From assembly GCA_023052935.1 (NCBI GenBank), contig CM041292.1, forward strand, positions 82,966,169 to 83,030,168: a stretch of 64,000 bases of DNA. The letters are read 5' to 3'. Source of the stretch: Piezodorus guildinii (Eukaryota; Arthropoda; Insecta; Hemiptera; Pentatomidae). The position numbers and the translations under genes were made by a program. Positions 36,701 through 46,832 of the stretch are shown one piece after another. Below the pieces are notes generated by a model. It was not told where the DNA came from. It searched no databases and saw only the letters and a list, made by a program, of their open reading frames with translations. Position 1 is the stretch's first letter. Every line of letters starts with the position of its first letter.

Positions 36701-39700
36701 ATAAAAGGAACATAAGGAAAAGTCTAGATTATTAAATCAATTATATTTTAGTGAAGAATATACATAACATATTATCTTAATAAGTTATTCTACTTTAAAG
36801 TACATTCTTAAGGGTAACATCAAGAAGGCACAAATATCTCCTATCTATAATCAAACAATATATAATGATTACAATGTTATACAAAAATAATATCAATAAA
36901 AAATTATCATATAAATGGCACAAATAAAAAAATCATGGTAAAAAGAAACAAATAACTTTAAAATTAAATACCAATGATAACCTATATTAATTATAATATG
37001 GCAAATATTTAAAGCATCATGTATATACATTAAAAAGCAAATCATATAACTCAAATTAACATCATATTTTAAATCCAGAGAAAGTTTTCCAAAATTTTCA
37101 CTAAATTTGTAGTATCATTATTATTAAAATACATGTCCAATCAGAGAATCTTCAAGATAAATAAAATATTAATGAAGAAATTGATACTATCTTTAGATTA
37201 AATTTAAACTTTATGAACACCTGTCAAGTTGTACAGTAGAGTTTAATTATCAATTAACCTAGTGAGATTCTTCATTATAGCTATTATTTTTTCAATCTTG
37301 CTAATGATTAAGCCCAGTTTTTCAGTCCAAGCTCTATTATTGGGTTAGAACTCATAGAATTGGTTTTAATCGCCAATTATTCTTAGGAATTTTATTTATG
37401 TTTAATTGAAACTGCATTTTTCTTGCCTTTTTCAAACCAAAATTCAAAGGAAAACAACAAGCATATATGTACACAGATTGAGAAGCTTCTGGAAAGTTAT
37501 TCCCAAAAGAATATGTCCATAAATGAATAATGGATCACCCTGAGCACTTATGAATAGTCAAACTACACTTCTTGAACTCAACTGGTCTTAATCATATTAT
37601 AATCTGTACGTCGATAATACTTACTAAGTTAATGAAATAAATTTTCCATTAAATATTTAATAGGAAAAATTGTTAAATTAATTGAATGTTGTATTTATTA
37701 TATTATATTGAGATTATATTAATGATTAGCTTGAAATATGACACATCAATGAACTAACTATAAAAGTATACTACTAACCTATTTGAAAAAGAAAATGAGA
37801 CTTATTCTTCTAAATTTACTAGGAAGTAGTTATGGCATACAAATATTGGTATCAATATTCTTAATAAAGAAGAACCATTGGGAAAATAGATTAATTATAT
37901 TATTATAGTAATAAGGCACTAAGTAGTTAATTTATAATATTATAAAACTATAATGATTAAAAAAAAAATTACATGAACATTAAAAAAACAAAATATTTCA
38001 AATAGCTTTTGAATGATTCATTACACACGTTAGAAATATAAATTTTACAATTAATTAAATACCAAATATTTATTGATTAAAGATGATAATCATCTATAAA
38101 TATCTCAGCATTACTATATATTATTATAAATAAAGTTAAAACCCAAAATATATCACCAATTCATTCATATAATAGATCTATAAAATATTTTTTTAAATAA
38201 AACACACTGTGTAATGAATAAAATTCCTAAATATGAGACACAATTAATATCATCATAATTATAATAAAAATATAAATACATTAATATTTTTGTAATGTTT
38301 TCATTTTTTAATAAAATCTTTAAAAAATTTAATCCTAGCACTTAATGCTAAACATTTTCAAATTGAACTATATGCATATTAATATCAATAATAAAAAACC
38401 ACAGTTACTATTTTATTTTGTGGAGGAACCTTGAACTTGGATTCAAAGGTTTAATTTTATTGATTTCAAATATGAAAACACTGGAGATAGTGCTGGTGAG
38501 GATGTCAGTACAAGAAGGGCTTCAAGTATAATAATAAAGTTTATACCATGCCAATTCCAATAATTAAAAGAATGAAGAACAGGAACTAAAAATGGATAAA
38601 GTTTATCATGAAAGCACTGTAGCACACATTAGAATAAGAAATTATGGTTGAATTAATAAAACTATAAACAATCCAGTTAACTTAGATTAATAGTTTTTAT
38701 AAATGGTGCCCTAATCACTAAAGTGCCGACAATCCTACATCCAGCATTGACTAGAGACAGGATAGTTTTGAAAGCTAAGTTCTTTGAGGTACCATGAAAA
38801 ATTATAATTAATAAAACAACGATACTTGTCTAATCACAAAGTTCTTCATAAAAATTCAATGAAATTGACAATTAGGAACATACAGTAAACATGAGTAATT
38901 AGTGTTACTACATAAAGAATAGTTGAAACAATAACAATTTCAGTTTGACTAAATAATATTACTTCATAAAGTCGTTCAAAGACTGTTCCTTTAACAGGTT
39001 AATTTTCTTAGCCTGTAGGATGAATTGGAATACTTTTATGATGTAATAATCATTTTAGGTAGCCTTCTTGATGTAACCTGAAACACAGAATAAAATTGAT
39101 TTCAACACAACAAATAATTTTAACTTAGATTTTATAATCAAATATGTTTTTCTAAAGTATTGATAATAGAATGAGTAAAGTAATCTAAAATATTTATCGA
39201 ATGGTTCTTCAAAATTAGCATCATCATATGAGTTTGTTTTGACCCCTTAACTGACAAGCATGCAGTAGTTTTTGTTCTTTGAAATAAAATTCCATTGGCA
39301 CTCGATGGTTTTTGAGAAACCCGAGAAACTGCTCCTGCTGGTATTTAATAGAGCCAGATACAGTTTTGACTAATGGTTTCAAAATAAATAGATTAATTTT
39401 AAGCTGTGAATGTCTAACTTTCCATAAAAGGTTCTCTGTTTAATGAAATAGCTTCTGAAGGCATTGTTTAATTTTCTTCTTAAATTCCTGTGTACATAGA
39501 AAGAACAGTCATTCTAAAGTTTCTCATCTCTCACCATTTCATTAAATCATATTTGATGATTTTTTTTTTTATTAATTGAATAGTTGATGGTATGCAAATA
39601 ACAAAGGATGGGATGGTTCATGCTTGACCCTCACCAGAATCATCCCATCCTACATTATTTTATTGTAATGAAAAAAATTAACAAAAAACTGTTAACTACA

Positions 39701-40005
39701 AATAGATCACAATTTACAATTATTTATCTGAAATTAAACTCTGTTGGAGTTGACTATACATACATCTATAACTTTACTTAATGTACTTTGTAATTACTTT
39801 ATTTTTAAATCTTATTTGGTTAAAATTAATTCATTAAAAGTCGAGTAAAAATTTTGAATTAATTTAGTAATGCGAAATATTCCAAAAAGTAATAAAAATA
39901 ATTGCATACTCAAATTTTTATTAAAAAAAAAATAATACAAAATTATTGAATTTATAATTCATAAACAAATAAAAAAAAAAAAAATTAGATACTACAATTA
40001 AATAC
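36700..40005. other. Very AT-rich stretch downstream of the GT25 gene
   Basis: About 3.3 kb of low-complexity AT-rich DNA without recognised exons or repeats. It lies 3' of the minus-strand GT25 gene. Part of it could be a long 3' UTR, but nothing in the sequence proves that. Confidence 0.4.
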
Positions 40006-40020
40006 AAATGCTGCTTAGAT

Positions 40021-40310
40021 TTGTTTGTTTATTTATTAAAGCCCTTTAGGCTGCTGAGGCTAATCGGACGATGCTACAGTGGGAGTCCTAAATTTTGCCT
40101 ATCCAGGTTTAATGAAGATAGGGATCTTTAAGGAGTACCTTACATCACACAGGCTCGGTCTGGACCACCTTTTAACGTCCCCTCCGAAGGACGGCACAAC
40201 TAAGGATTTTTTACTCCCATTAAAAAATCCTAGGGCCACCTATGGGTTTGAACCTGGGACCTTGGGCATAGGAGGCTGTTATGTTAACCACCATGCTACA
40301 GGTAACCCCC
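40021..40310 (-). repeat. SINE family C, full-length reference copy
   Basis: Complete 290-bp tRNA-derived SINE flanked by a perfect 15-bp duplication, aaatgctgcttagat, at 40006-40020 and 40311-40325. On the minus strand the head holds TGTAGCATGGTGGTTAAC (A-box-like) and the B-box GGTTCAAACCC. The body follows, then a 3' tail (aataaataaacaaacaaa). Diverged copies occur at 5.7, 14.1, 28.5, 56.4, 58.1 and 60.4 kb. The perfect duplication marks this as the youngest copy. Confidence 0.85.
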
Positions 40311-40405
40311 AAATGCTGCTTAGATACTTCATTTGAAGAATGAAATGCTGCTTAGATACTTCATTTGAAGAATGAAATGCTGCTTAGATACTTCATTTGA
40401 AGTCA
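40311..40405. repeat. 32-bp tandem repeat, 3 copies
   Basis: The unit aaatgctgcttagatacttc plus atttgaagaatg repeats at 40311, 40343 and 40375. The first unit was the SINE integration site, so its first 15 bp are the SINE's target duplication. Confidence 0.85.
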
Positions 40406-40959
40406 GTTTGATTCCAGTTTAGTGCATCTATTATTTGTTCATGACTTCAGCCAACTGTGATTCCAAGTAGAAAATTTGATGAATTTATTTAGATCTTTAC
40501 TCACTGATCCATGTTTAAGAACTGGTTGTACAATTTACTGATTAAACAAAGAAATTGCACATCATCACTTAAGTCCTAATCAAGTGATTAAAGTTTATTT
40601 CATATTATCTATCATATCATTTATATTCATTTTGGAATACATTTTAAGTACTGTTAACGTAAACAGCTGTCAGAAAGCTGCACATGGGTTTTCCACTCAT
40701 GTGCCCATGCACACTCAAGAAGTCAGCGTGTTTTCTTTGCTTTGTGGTTTAAAAATGAAGATTTTAAAAATTGAAAAAATAAGAGCAGCTCGATTTCTCC
40801 AAATTAGAGGAGAAACTGTAACTTAAAATATCTAATAGTATAATATACAGAATGGCGTAAATTAAAAACATTGTACTTCCTACATTATGAAACTATTTAT
40901 TGAACACATAATAGAATGTAATACAAAAAAAAGTTAAAACATTGAAATCATCTCAATGA

Positions 40960-41345
40960 AAAGGATGAACCTGGTGTACTGCTACCTATTTAGTAATCCT
41001 CGGCTCTATTTTCATAACCTACAATCATTGCAATCGACTTTAAGCAATTTGTTTTTTTTTTTGGTTAATAAATTGGTTACCATACTAAACCCACGTTCCA
41101 CTGAATATGAAAGGAATGCAGTTAAGAACATTTGAATTACAGCACATATTTCAGGATAAGCTGTAAGGGTTATCATTTGCATCGAGAATTGTTGGTAGCA
41201 GCTTTTAAATTAAGGAATAAAAGGAAGTATCTTAATTTTCAGATCTTTGTAAATTTGGGAATAGGCTGTATTCCTCTTGTCCAAAGTTTTCAGTAGGTTG
41301 TTCAATTAAAAATTAAGTATTATGAGTGTAATACATAAATACTTT
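40960..41345 (-). pseudogene. hAT-superfamily transposase C-terminal remnant
   Basis: Minus-strand translation gives YPEICAVIQMFLTAF then SVERGFSMVTNLLTKK (about 41106-41058). This is the dimerisation-domain signature of hAT transposases of the ZBED/SCAND3-like type, whose usual form is S-x-x-E-x-G-F-S-x-V-T-N-L-L-T-K-K. A poly-A run then shifts the frame (N-K-L continues in the next frame). Upstream residues are interrupted by stops. Only the last part of the transposase remains. Confidence 0.65.
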
Positions 41346-41384
41346 TTTCTAAATTTTCTCTTCTTTCTTTTACACTATACCAGC

Positions 41385-41495
41385 CCTTACAGTTTTCATC
41401 ACTCCTCCAAATGCACCTGTGGGCAGCACTGCCCACTGAGTTGCTACAACATCCACCAGAGGGCAGTGGTGTCCACTTTGAGAATCACAGCTTTA
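41385..41495 (-). repeat. Probable hAT terminal region
   Basis: On the minus strand this reads gctgtgattctcaaagtgga, then caccactgccctctggtgg and a cagtgggcagtgctgcccac palindrome. Such ends are typical of hAT elements. It lies just upstream of the transposase remnant, so the two are probably one internally deleted copy. The opposite terminus was not found. Confidence 0.5.
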
Positions 41496-41697
41496 TACTA
41501 TGAACTGTATTGAATATAAAACATATTATATTATATTCAATATTATATAATATTGGATATAATAATAAACTTAGGTATATAGTCTGAATTTCCCGATCAT
41601 GAATTAGATTTTCATATGTCTATAATCTAGAAAAAATAAACAAAAGCAAAAACTCTTAACATTTAAGCGAGAATAAAATATATGTATGTATTTACCG

Positions 41698-41854
41698 TTA
41701 AAGTTCAGTTCTAGGAGTGGTAGTAATCAAAGGAGAATCTTCAGTATCACTAACATAGCCCTCTTCATGAAGGTACCATGCTGGATATAATACGAGAGGT
41801 TCTACTGAGAGGGCAACCAAGTTGCGAATCGGGAAAAATTCCTTCCATTCGTCC
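41698..41854 (-). CDS. Glycosyltransferase 25 family protein, last coding exon
   Basis: The last exon of a procollagen galactosyltransferase-like protein (GT25; vertebrate COLGALT1/2 and CERCAM are relatives). These enzymes add galactose to hydroxylysine of collagen in the ER lumen. The exon opens after a ctctag acceptor and completes a Glu codon split with the exon at 43087-43290. It reads DEWKEFFPIRNLVALSVEPL, then GYVSDTEDSPLI, matching the family's conserved 'SDTE' end region. It stops at TAA (41698-41700) directly after RTEL, which resembles the KDEL/RDEL retrieval signal of ER-resident family members. Family assignment rests on motif recognition, not a search. Confidence 0.85.
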
Positions 41855-43086
41855 CTAGAGGCAACAAAAAATAAAAATGATTCTGTTATATATAATCATA
41901 ATTACTTATGAAATAATTACATTTTTCATACTTAAAAATTAAATTATGTTTTCAATTATAGGATTGATATGTGGTGAATTAATTTAATGTTCTCAGTAAA
42001 ATTCACAATAATGTTTGAATACATCAAGTAAATTTGATCAAGCGTCTCATTGTTGTTGTTTTTTTAAAACAGTATTTCAACACATCAAATTGAAAACCAG
42101 GTTTTTACTATATAAACTATAAAAAGAGGTTCTTCATAGTCATTTATTTATTTGAAAGAAATTAAAATATGATTTACTTGGGATCGGATAAAGTAAGACA
42201 ACATATCTCTATATAAATAAGATTCAATTTTTATCAAATTTAATTATTAAAATTAAATGTCAATAGTTAAATAAATATCACTAATAAATAAATTATATAT
42301 TATTAAATGTATCAAAATTCGGCAAGTGCTAGAGTAAAAGTACTTTTTGATTTTTATAAATTTGGAAATATTGGACACCAATTATCCAATTAATTTGACA
42401 GAAATTTATAAAACTGTACATTGTTATACTTTGTTATATTTATTACAAAGATTTTAATTTTTCGTGATTATTAAATTAGGAATCTTATGTCAACATGAAT
42501 ATAATTTATGTTGGATCTAATGAACTAAGACAACATATTCCATTATAAATAAAAATATCTGTTTTAACCTAATTATTAATAGATTAATAAATACTAACAT
42601 TAAATATCAAATACTTTAATGCTCTTATTGAATATTTAATTCAATGATTATATTCAGAATATCGCCAATGAAATGAAGCACACCGATAAGAAAGGCTTAT
42701 TTTAATGATTGCTGACGTTTTGGCCAAAATTTTAGGCTTACATCACAGCTATGAAAAAATAAGACAACAAACAGTAAAAATTACAGTATAAAAGGAAAAT
42801 CAGGAAATAAGGGTAATAAGGAGAGTAAGTCCTTATTCTGTATTACTCCTATTGCCTTATTTTATTTGTATACTGCAATTTTTATAGGTTATCAAGATGA
42901 CGGTCTAAATTTTAGAAAAAAATGTACGCCCATTAAAACAATCCTTTCTTATTTGTATGTTTCGTTGCAATGACGATATAGACAACCAACTTCTTATATA
43001 ATTTCCAAAGTCAAATATATAGAAATAATTAATTGTATTAAGTTACTATTATTAAATTATTTAAGTAGGTTAAATTATTTAATTAC
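41855..43086 (-). other. GT25 intron (1.2 kb)
   Basis: Bounded by a GA|gtaatt donor at 43086 and a ctctag acceptor at 41855. It contains a foldback-like element at about 42685-42955 and otherwise AT-rich sequence. Confidence 0.8.
42685..42955. mobile_element. Degraded foldback element with decayed hammerhead-like motif (F6)
   Basis: Inverted matches: gataagaaaggcttatttta on the left and its imperfect complement ttaaaacaatcctttcttat on the right. Each arm carries a decayed core. On the minus strand, left arm: GTGATGTAAGCC, then GGCCAAAACGTCAGC. The motif order matches F1-F4 but key bases are lost. No clear target duplication. Confidence 0.4.
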
Positions 43087-43290
43087 TCAGGATGTTTATC
43101 GTAAAGAATGGGCAAATATTCATCGACAGGGATAATATTTGAAAGAGGGTCTTGAGCAATTAGTTTCTTCGCCCCCTGACCACTGAGGAGATAGCCGAGG
43201 GTCCAATACGAGTATCCTGCCCAGACAAGATAATCAGTCCCTTCAACTTGTTCTTCTTCTTTTTCCTGCAATCTCTTGCGACCAAGGTAA
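43087..43290 (-). CDS. Glycosyltransferase 25 family protein, penultimate exon
   Basis: 204-bp exon between a tttttatag acceptor and a CCTGA|gtaatt donor. Translation: a split Val codon, then YLGRKRLQEKEEEQ, then TDYLVWAGYSYWTLGYLLS, GAKKLIAQDPLSNIIPVDEYLPILYDKHPE. The YLGRK, AGYSYWTLGY and PVDEYLP...DKHP blocks are hallmark conserved segments of the GT25 catalytic domain. The exon joins in frame with both neighbours (phase 2 in, phase 2 out). The short apparent ORF beginning MQEKEEE is only a sub-frame of this exon. Confidence 0.9.
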
Positions 43291-44064
43291 CTATAAAAAC
43301 AAAAACAAATTTAATAATCACGGAGTTATCACAGAAATAATATACCTATAAAGCTGATACAAAAAACATAAAATTGATAATGGTTCGAAACCTTTACTTA
43401 GTTAGAGTGTTATATCATTATGAAAGGAATTATTTATTAACCAGTAGACTGCCCCTGCTTCGCACGTTAATTATTTATGACCAATTTAGAGTTTATCACT
43501 TTGGTAGTTTTAGTTCATCGTAACGATAAGTGCGATTAGCAATAAAATATCTTTCATTTTATAACCTCTAATTAATATATATTTAATCATCAACAGAAAT
43601 GAAAAAAATAAATCAAAATTGGTTCAGTTTATTTGTTTATTATTTAAAACAGAAGCATAGATAAAAGAAAATTTAATTTTCCCAGAGAAAAAAAACATGA
43701 TTGCAATTTATGTTTTCAAAAACTATAAAAAAAAACAACAACAGCTCCTGTTTTATTCAGTTTATTACTAATTTATATTTCAAATGAACCATTTAAATTA
43801 AATTTTAAAAGTTAAATTAAATTTATATAGGAATCCCATTTTGTTTACCATGGGACATCCGTTTTAATGAAATAGTGTTAAATTTGAAATAATTAATAAG
43901 AATGTTAATTTATAGATTTATAACAACCTACCATTTATGTTAACATCTTAGTTACGATTCAGTATTAATATTCTTTCTATAATGTTACATTCTAAATGGA
44001 AGAATATAACTTGCATGATCCTATATATTTAACTATTATAATCTCCCACTGTACCAATAACATT

Positions 44065-44540
44065 TGCTCATAAGTTTACAGGCTTACAACAACTTACATT
44101 TCAGGAAGGAATGCCCTAAATTACAGTGAAAACTGTATCAAAATCCGACTTTTGGTGTAGAAGGAGTTAGCGGAAACCAAAATCGTGTTGGAGATGATGG
44201 TATGATGGGTGGTAGAGATGGAGAGTTCATAAGTTTACGGGCTTACAACAACTAAATATTAACTGGCACAATTTCTTTTATTGCAGATTAATTTTTCTAA
44301 ATTCTTGCGCTTTCCAATGGTATGTTATAGACCTATGTTACAAATTATATCTCAGGAATAATTTTTTGATGACTTTGTTACAGAAAATTTATTTTACCCA
44401 TTTAAATAAAAGGCGAATTACAATGTATTTTAGTTATAAACCTTTAGAAAACAAGGCCCTAGATTATGGTAAAAACCGTATCAAAATCTATTTTTTGGTG
44501 AAGGAGTTAGCGGCAACAAAAATTATATTCTAATTCATGT
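44065..44540. repeat. Local duplicated repeat (family G)
   Basis: Two related blocks (44069-44200 and about 44227-44530) share cataagtttac.ggcttacaacaact and a 'gtatcaaaatc..tttttggtg.aggagttagcgg' segment. Unknown family, no coding potential. Confidence 0.5.
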
Positions 44541-44750
44541 GTCTTAGCGAAAATTTCACACCAACTTTGCATCAGATCAAGTGTCCAGCAATTTTTCATT
44601 ATTTGTATTATTAAATCCAAAAATTTAATAAATCTAGTCAGTTACTAGCCTATTAGGAGATTTGTAACACGTATAAAGTTTTGAAGGAGAGAAAAATGAA
44701 ATTTGAGATCAGATCATATGTCTTGACTTTGAAAATCTCTAAACTATATA

Positions 44751-46054
44751 TACGTGGGTGAATCAAATATAAACGAGACTTATTTTTTAATTTTTACTTT
44801 GAACACAAAGAAAAGTACACCTCATTTTTCTACATAGTCTCCTGATTTGGAAATACATTTTTCCCAGCGCATAGGTAATTTTCCAATCCCGTGCCCATAG
44901 AATGAAGTAGGTTGTGTCTTCAGCTAATTGAGCACGTAGGCTTCAACCTCATCGTCACTGACGAATCTCTGACCTCCCAAAGCTTCCTTGAGTGGGCCAA
45001 ACAGGTGAAAGTCACATGGTGATAAGTCTAGACTGTAGGGAGGGTGTTCCAGCGTCTCCCAGCCCAGTTGCTCCAATTTTTCTCTCACCAGGGCCGCAGT
45101 ATGCGGGTGAGCATTGTCTTGAAGAAGAATCACTTCTCTCATCGGTAGATCCCTTTTTTTGCGGCGATATGCAAGTCTGACTTCATTCAAAATGTCGCAG
45201 TAGTATGCGGCATTGATAGTCCTGCGTTCATGCAAAAAATCAAGATGCAGCAAGCCAAGCTGGTCAAAAAACACGGAAGCAAAAACCTTCCCAGCTGACA
45301 GCCGTGACTTGACTTTCACTGCTCCAGGTTCCCCTTTCAGTCTCCACTCCATACTCGCTTGTTTTGATTCAGGGGTGTAATGGTGCACCCAAGTTTTATC
45401 ACAGGTGATAATTTGAGTGAGAAATGAGGCTCCCTCAGCCTGAAATCTTGCAAGAAGACCTTCACAGACCTGCAAACGGTTCAGCTTCTGCTCAGCTGTG
45501 AGAAGTCGAGGAACCCACCTGGCACATACCTTACGAAACCCTAGCTCCTCTGTGAGTAAAGAACTCTTTCACGAGAGTGCTTCCATAGCTTATCCCAACC
45601 TCACTTGCAATGGCACTGGTGGTTAGACGTCTGTCACCTTCAATAAGCTGTCAAACACGGCTGATGTTGTCTGCTGTGATGCAGGAGCGGGGACTGCGGT
45701 CATGGCTTTCATTCTGAACACGATCACGACCCTCCACAAACTGTTTATGCCATGCAAGCACTCTGGCACAAGAAAGTGTCTCTTCCCGAACTGTACAGTC
45801 AACCTTCTCAAGATTTCAGCCAGTTTTACACCTTCAGCAGCAAGAAATTTGAGGATAGTACATTGTGCAATCAAGGGGAATACATCCTGCTCAGACATCG
45901 TCACGACGGTAACTGGTGAGTTCGAGGGCATGTGCCCGCCTGCTTCCCCCACTCCTGGCATCCCTACCCAACACCTCTAAGCGCTGGAGCGTTCCCACAC
46001 CTTCACTGGGCTTCCAGGACAAAAAGTCTCGTTTATATTTGATTCACCCACGTA
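44751..46054 (-). mobile_element. mariner transposon with identical 31-bp inverted ends
   Basis: The terminal inverted repeats at 44751-44781 and 46024-46054 match without mismatch (tacgtgggtgaatcaaatat, then aaacgagactt). The insertion lies in a TA-rich site (ctatata|ta...ta|tatatag), as expected for Tc1/mariner. The length is 1.3 kb, typical of mariners. The interior is visibly richer in G and C than the intron around it. The element is antisense to the window and lies in the same orientation as the GT25 gene, ending 125 bp from an exon. Confidence 0.95.
44924..45898 (-). pseudogene. mariner transposase (DD34D), frameshifted
   Basis: Mariner transposases cut and paste the element at TA sites. 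The catalytic half (44924-about 45530) is open. It contains TCDKTWVHHY (first Asp), LLQDNAHPHTA (second Asp) and SLDLSPCDFHLFGPLK (third Asp), with 34 residues between the second and third, i.e. DD34D. The N terminus starts at an ATG at 45896-45898 (MSEQDVFPLIAQC) and carries the helix-turn-helix region. It is broken by a frameshift near 45785, a stop at 45651-45653 and a second frameshift near 45530. The identical ends show that it moved recently, but this copy needs a transposase supplied in trans. Confidence 0.9.
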
Positions 46055-46179
46055 TATATATAGTTGAGACTTGTGGATATAATAAAAAGTCTATGAAAAT
46101 ATATTTATACAACATATGAAGGTATATAATATATTCATTGATGCAGATCAAAGTATTTCAATAAAAATTCAGTACTTAC

Positions 46180-46307
46180 ACAAGATCCCACTGAAAAGGA
46201 AGTCTGTTCAATTCTTCAATCAGGTAAATCATTTTTCGTGTAAAAAATGGTTCAAAGCGCACATCATCCTCAAGTATCATGGTTATGTTATAATTTTTCT
46301 CAACAAC
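46180..46307 (-). CDS. Glycosyltransferase 25 family protein, exon with the EDD motif
   Basis: 128-bp exon between a ttcttgcag acceptor (46308-46309) and a CTTGT|gtaagt donor. Translation: VVEKNYNITMILEDDVRFEP, then FFTRKMIYLIEELNRLPFQWDLV. The LEDDVRFEP block contains the acidic metal/nucleotide-sugar binding motif of the GT25 galactosyltransferase domain, and QWDLV...YLGRK continues into the next exon in phase. The next upstream exon, expected to carry the G-x-x-G-C-x-x-S-H motif, was not found up to the right edge of the window. Confidence 0.9.
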
Positions 46308-46486
46308 CTGCAAGAAGAAAATAAATTCAAAATATATCAATAAAATAATTTAACAAACTCCAATAATGTAATGGGATAGAAATCTATAACATGAATGTAT
46401 TAAAATACTTATGTATATGTAATTAAAAAAATCAAAATAAAGTTTTTAACTAACCACACTGAGGTAAATTTTATTTAGTATTTTTT
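46308..46486 (-). other. GT25 intron, 3' part
   Basis: AT-rich intron sequence between the acceptor and the LINE. The intron extends upstream through the LINE, and its 5' end lies beyond any exon identified here. Confidence 0.6.
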
Positions 46487-46832
46487 TAATAATAATAATA
46501 AAATAACTTTATTCTGGGACTATGTCCCTTAAGAATAACAATGTTGTACAGTAAATATACATTTCAATGTGTCTGGCCGAGAGACCAATAAAATAAAATT
46601 TTATTTACAAATGTGTAAAAAATAAAAATAAGACCTATTTATATAGATATATAAAAAATATATGGAATATAAACCAAAGAAAAAAAAAAAAAAATCTGCT
46701 ATAAAATAATAGAGCTGAACAATTTCCAAATAAATAAAATAAATGAATTAATCCATAACTCTAGGATTCTGATAAAATTAAAATAAAATGATCTTAAGTT
46801 GAAAGTAAGATAGTGAATTATCAATTTTACAT

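Larger units (their letters stand above)
43291..46179 (-). other. GT25 intron (2.9 kb) containing a mariner
   Basis: Donor cttgt|gtaagt at 46179, acceptor tttttatag at 43291. It contains the mariner at 44751-46054 and a small direct-repeat family at about 44070-44540. Confidence 0.8.

Noticed and set aside
45702..46119. Plus-strand frames over the mariner N-terminal region
   Set aside because: They are antisense to the transposase and have no independent motif.
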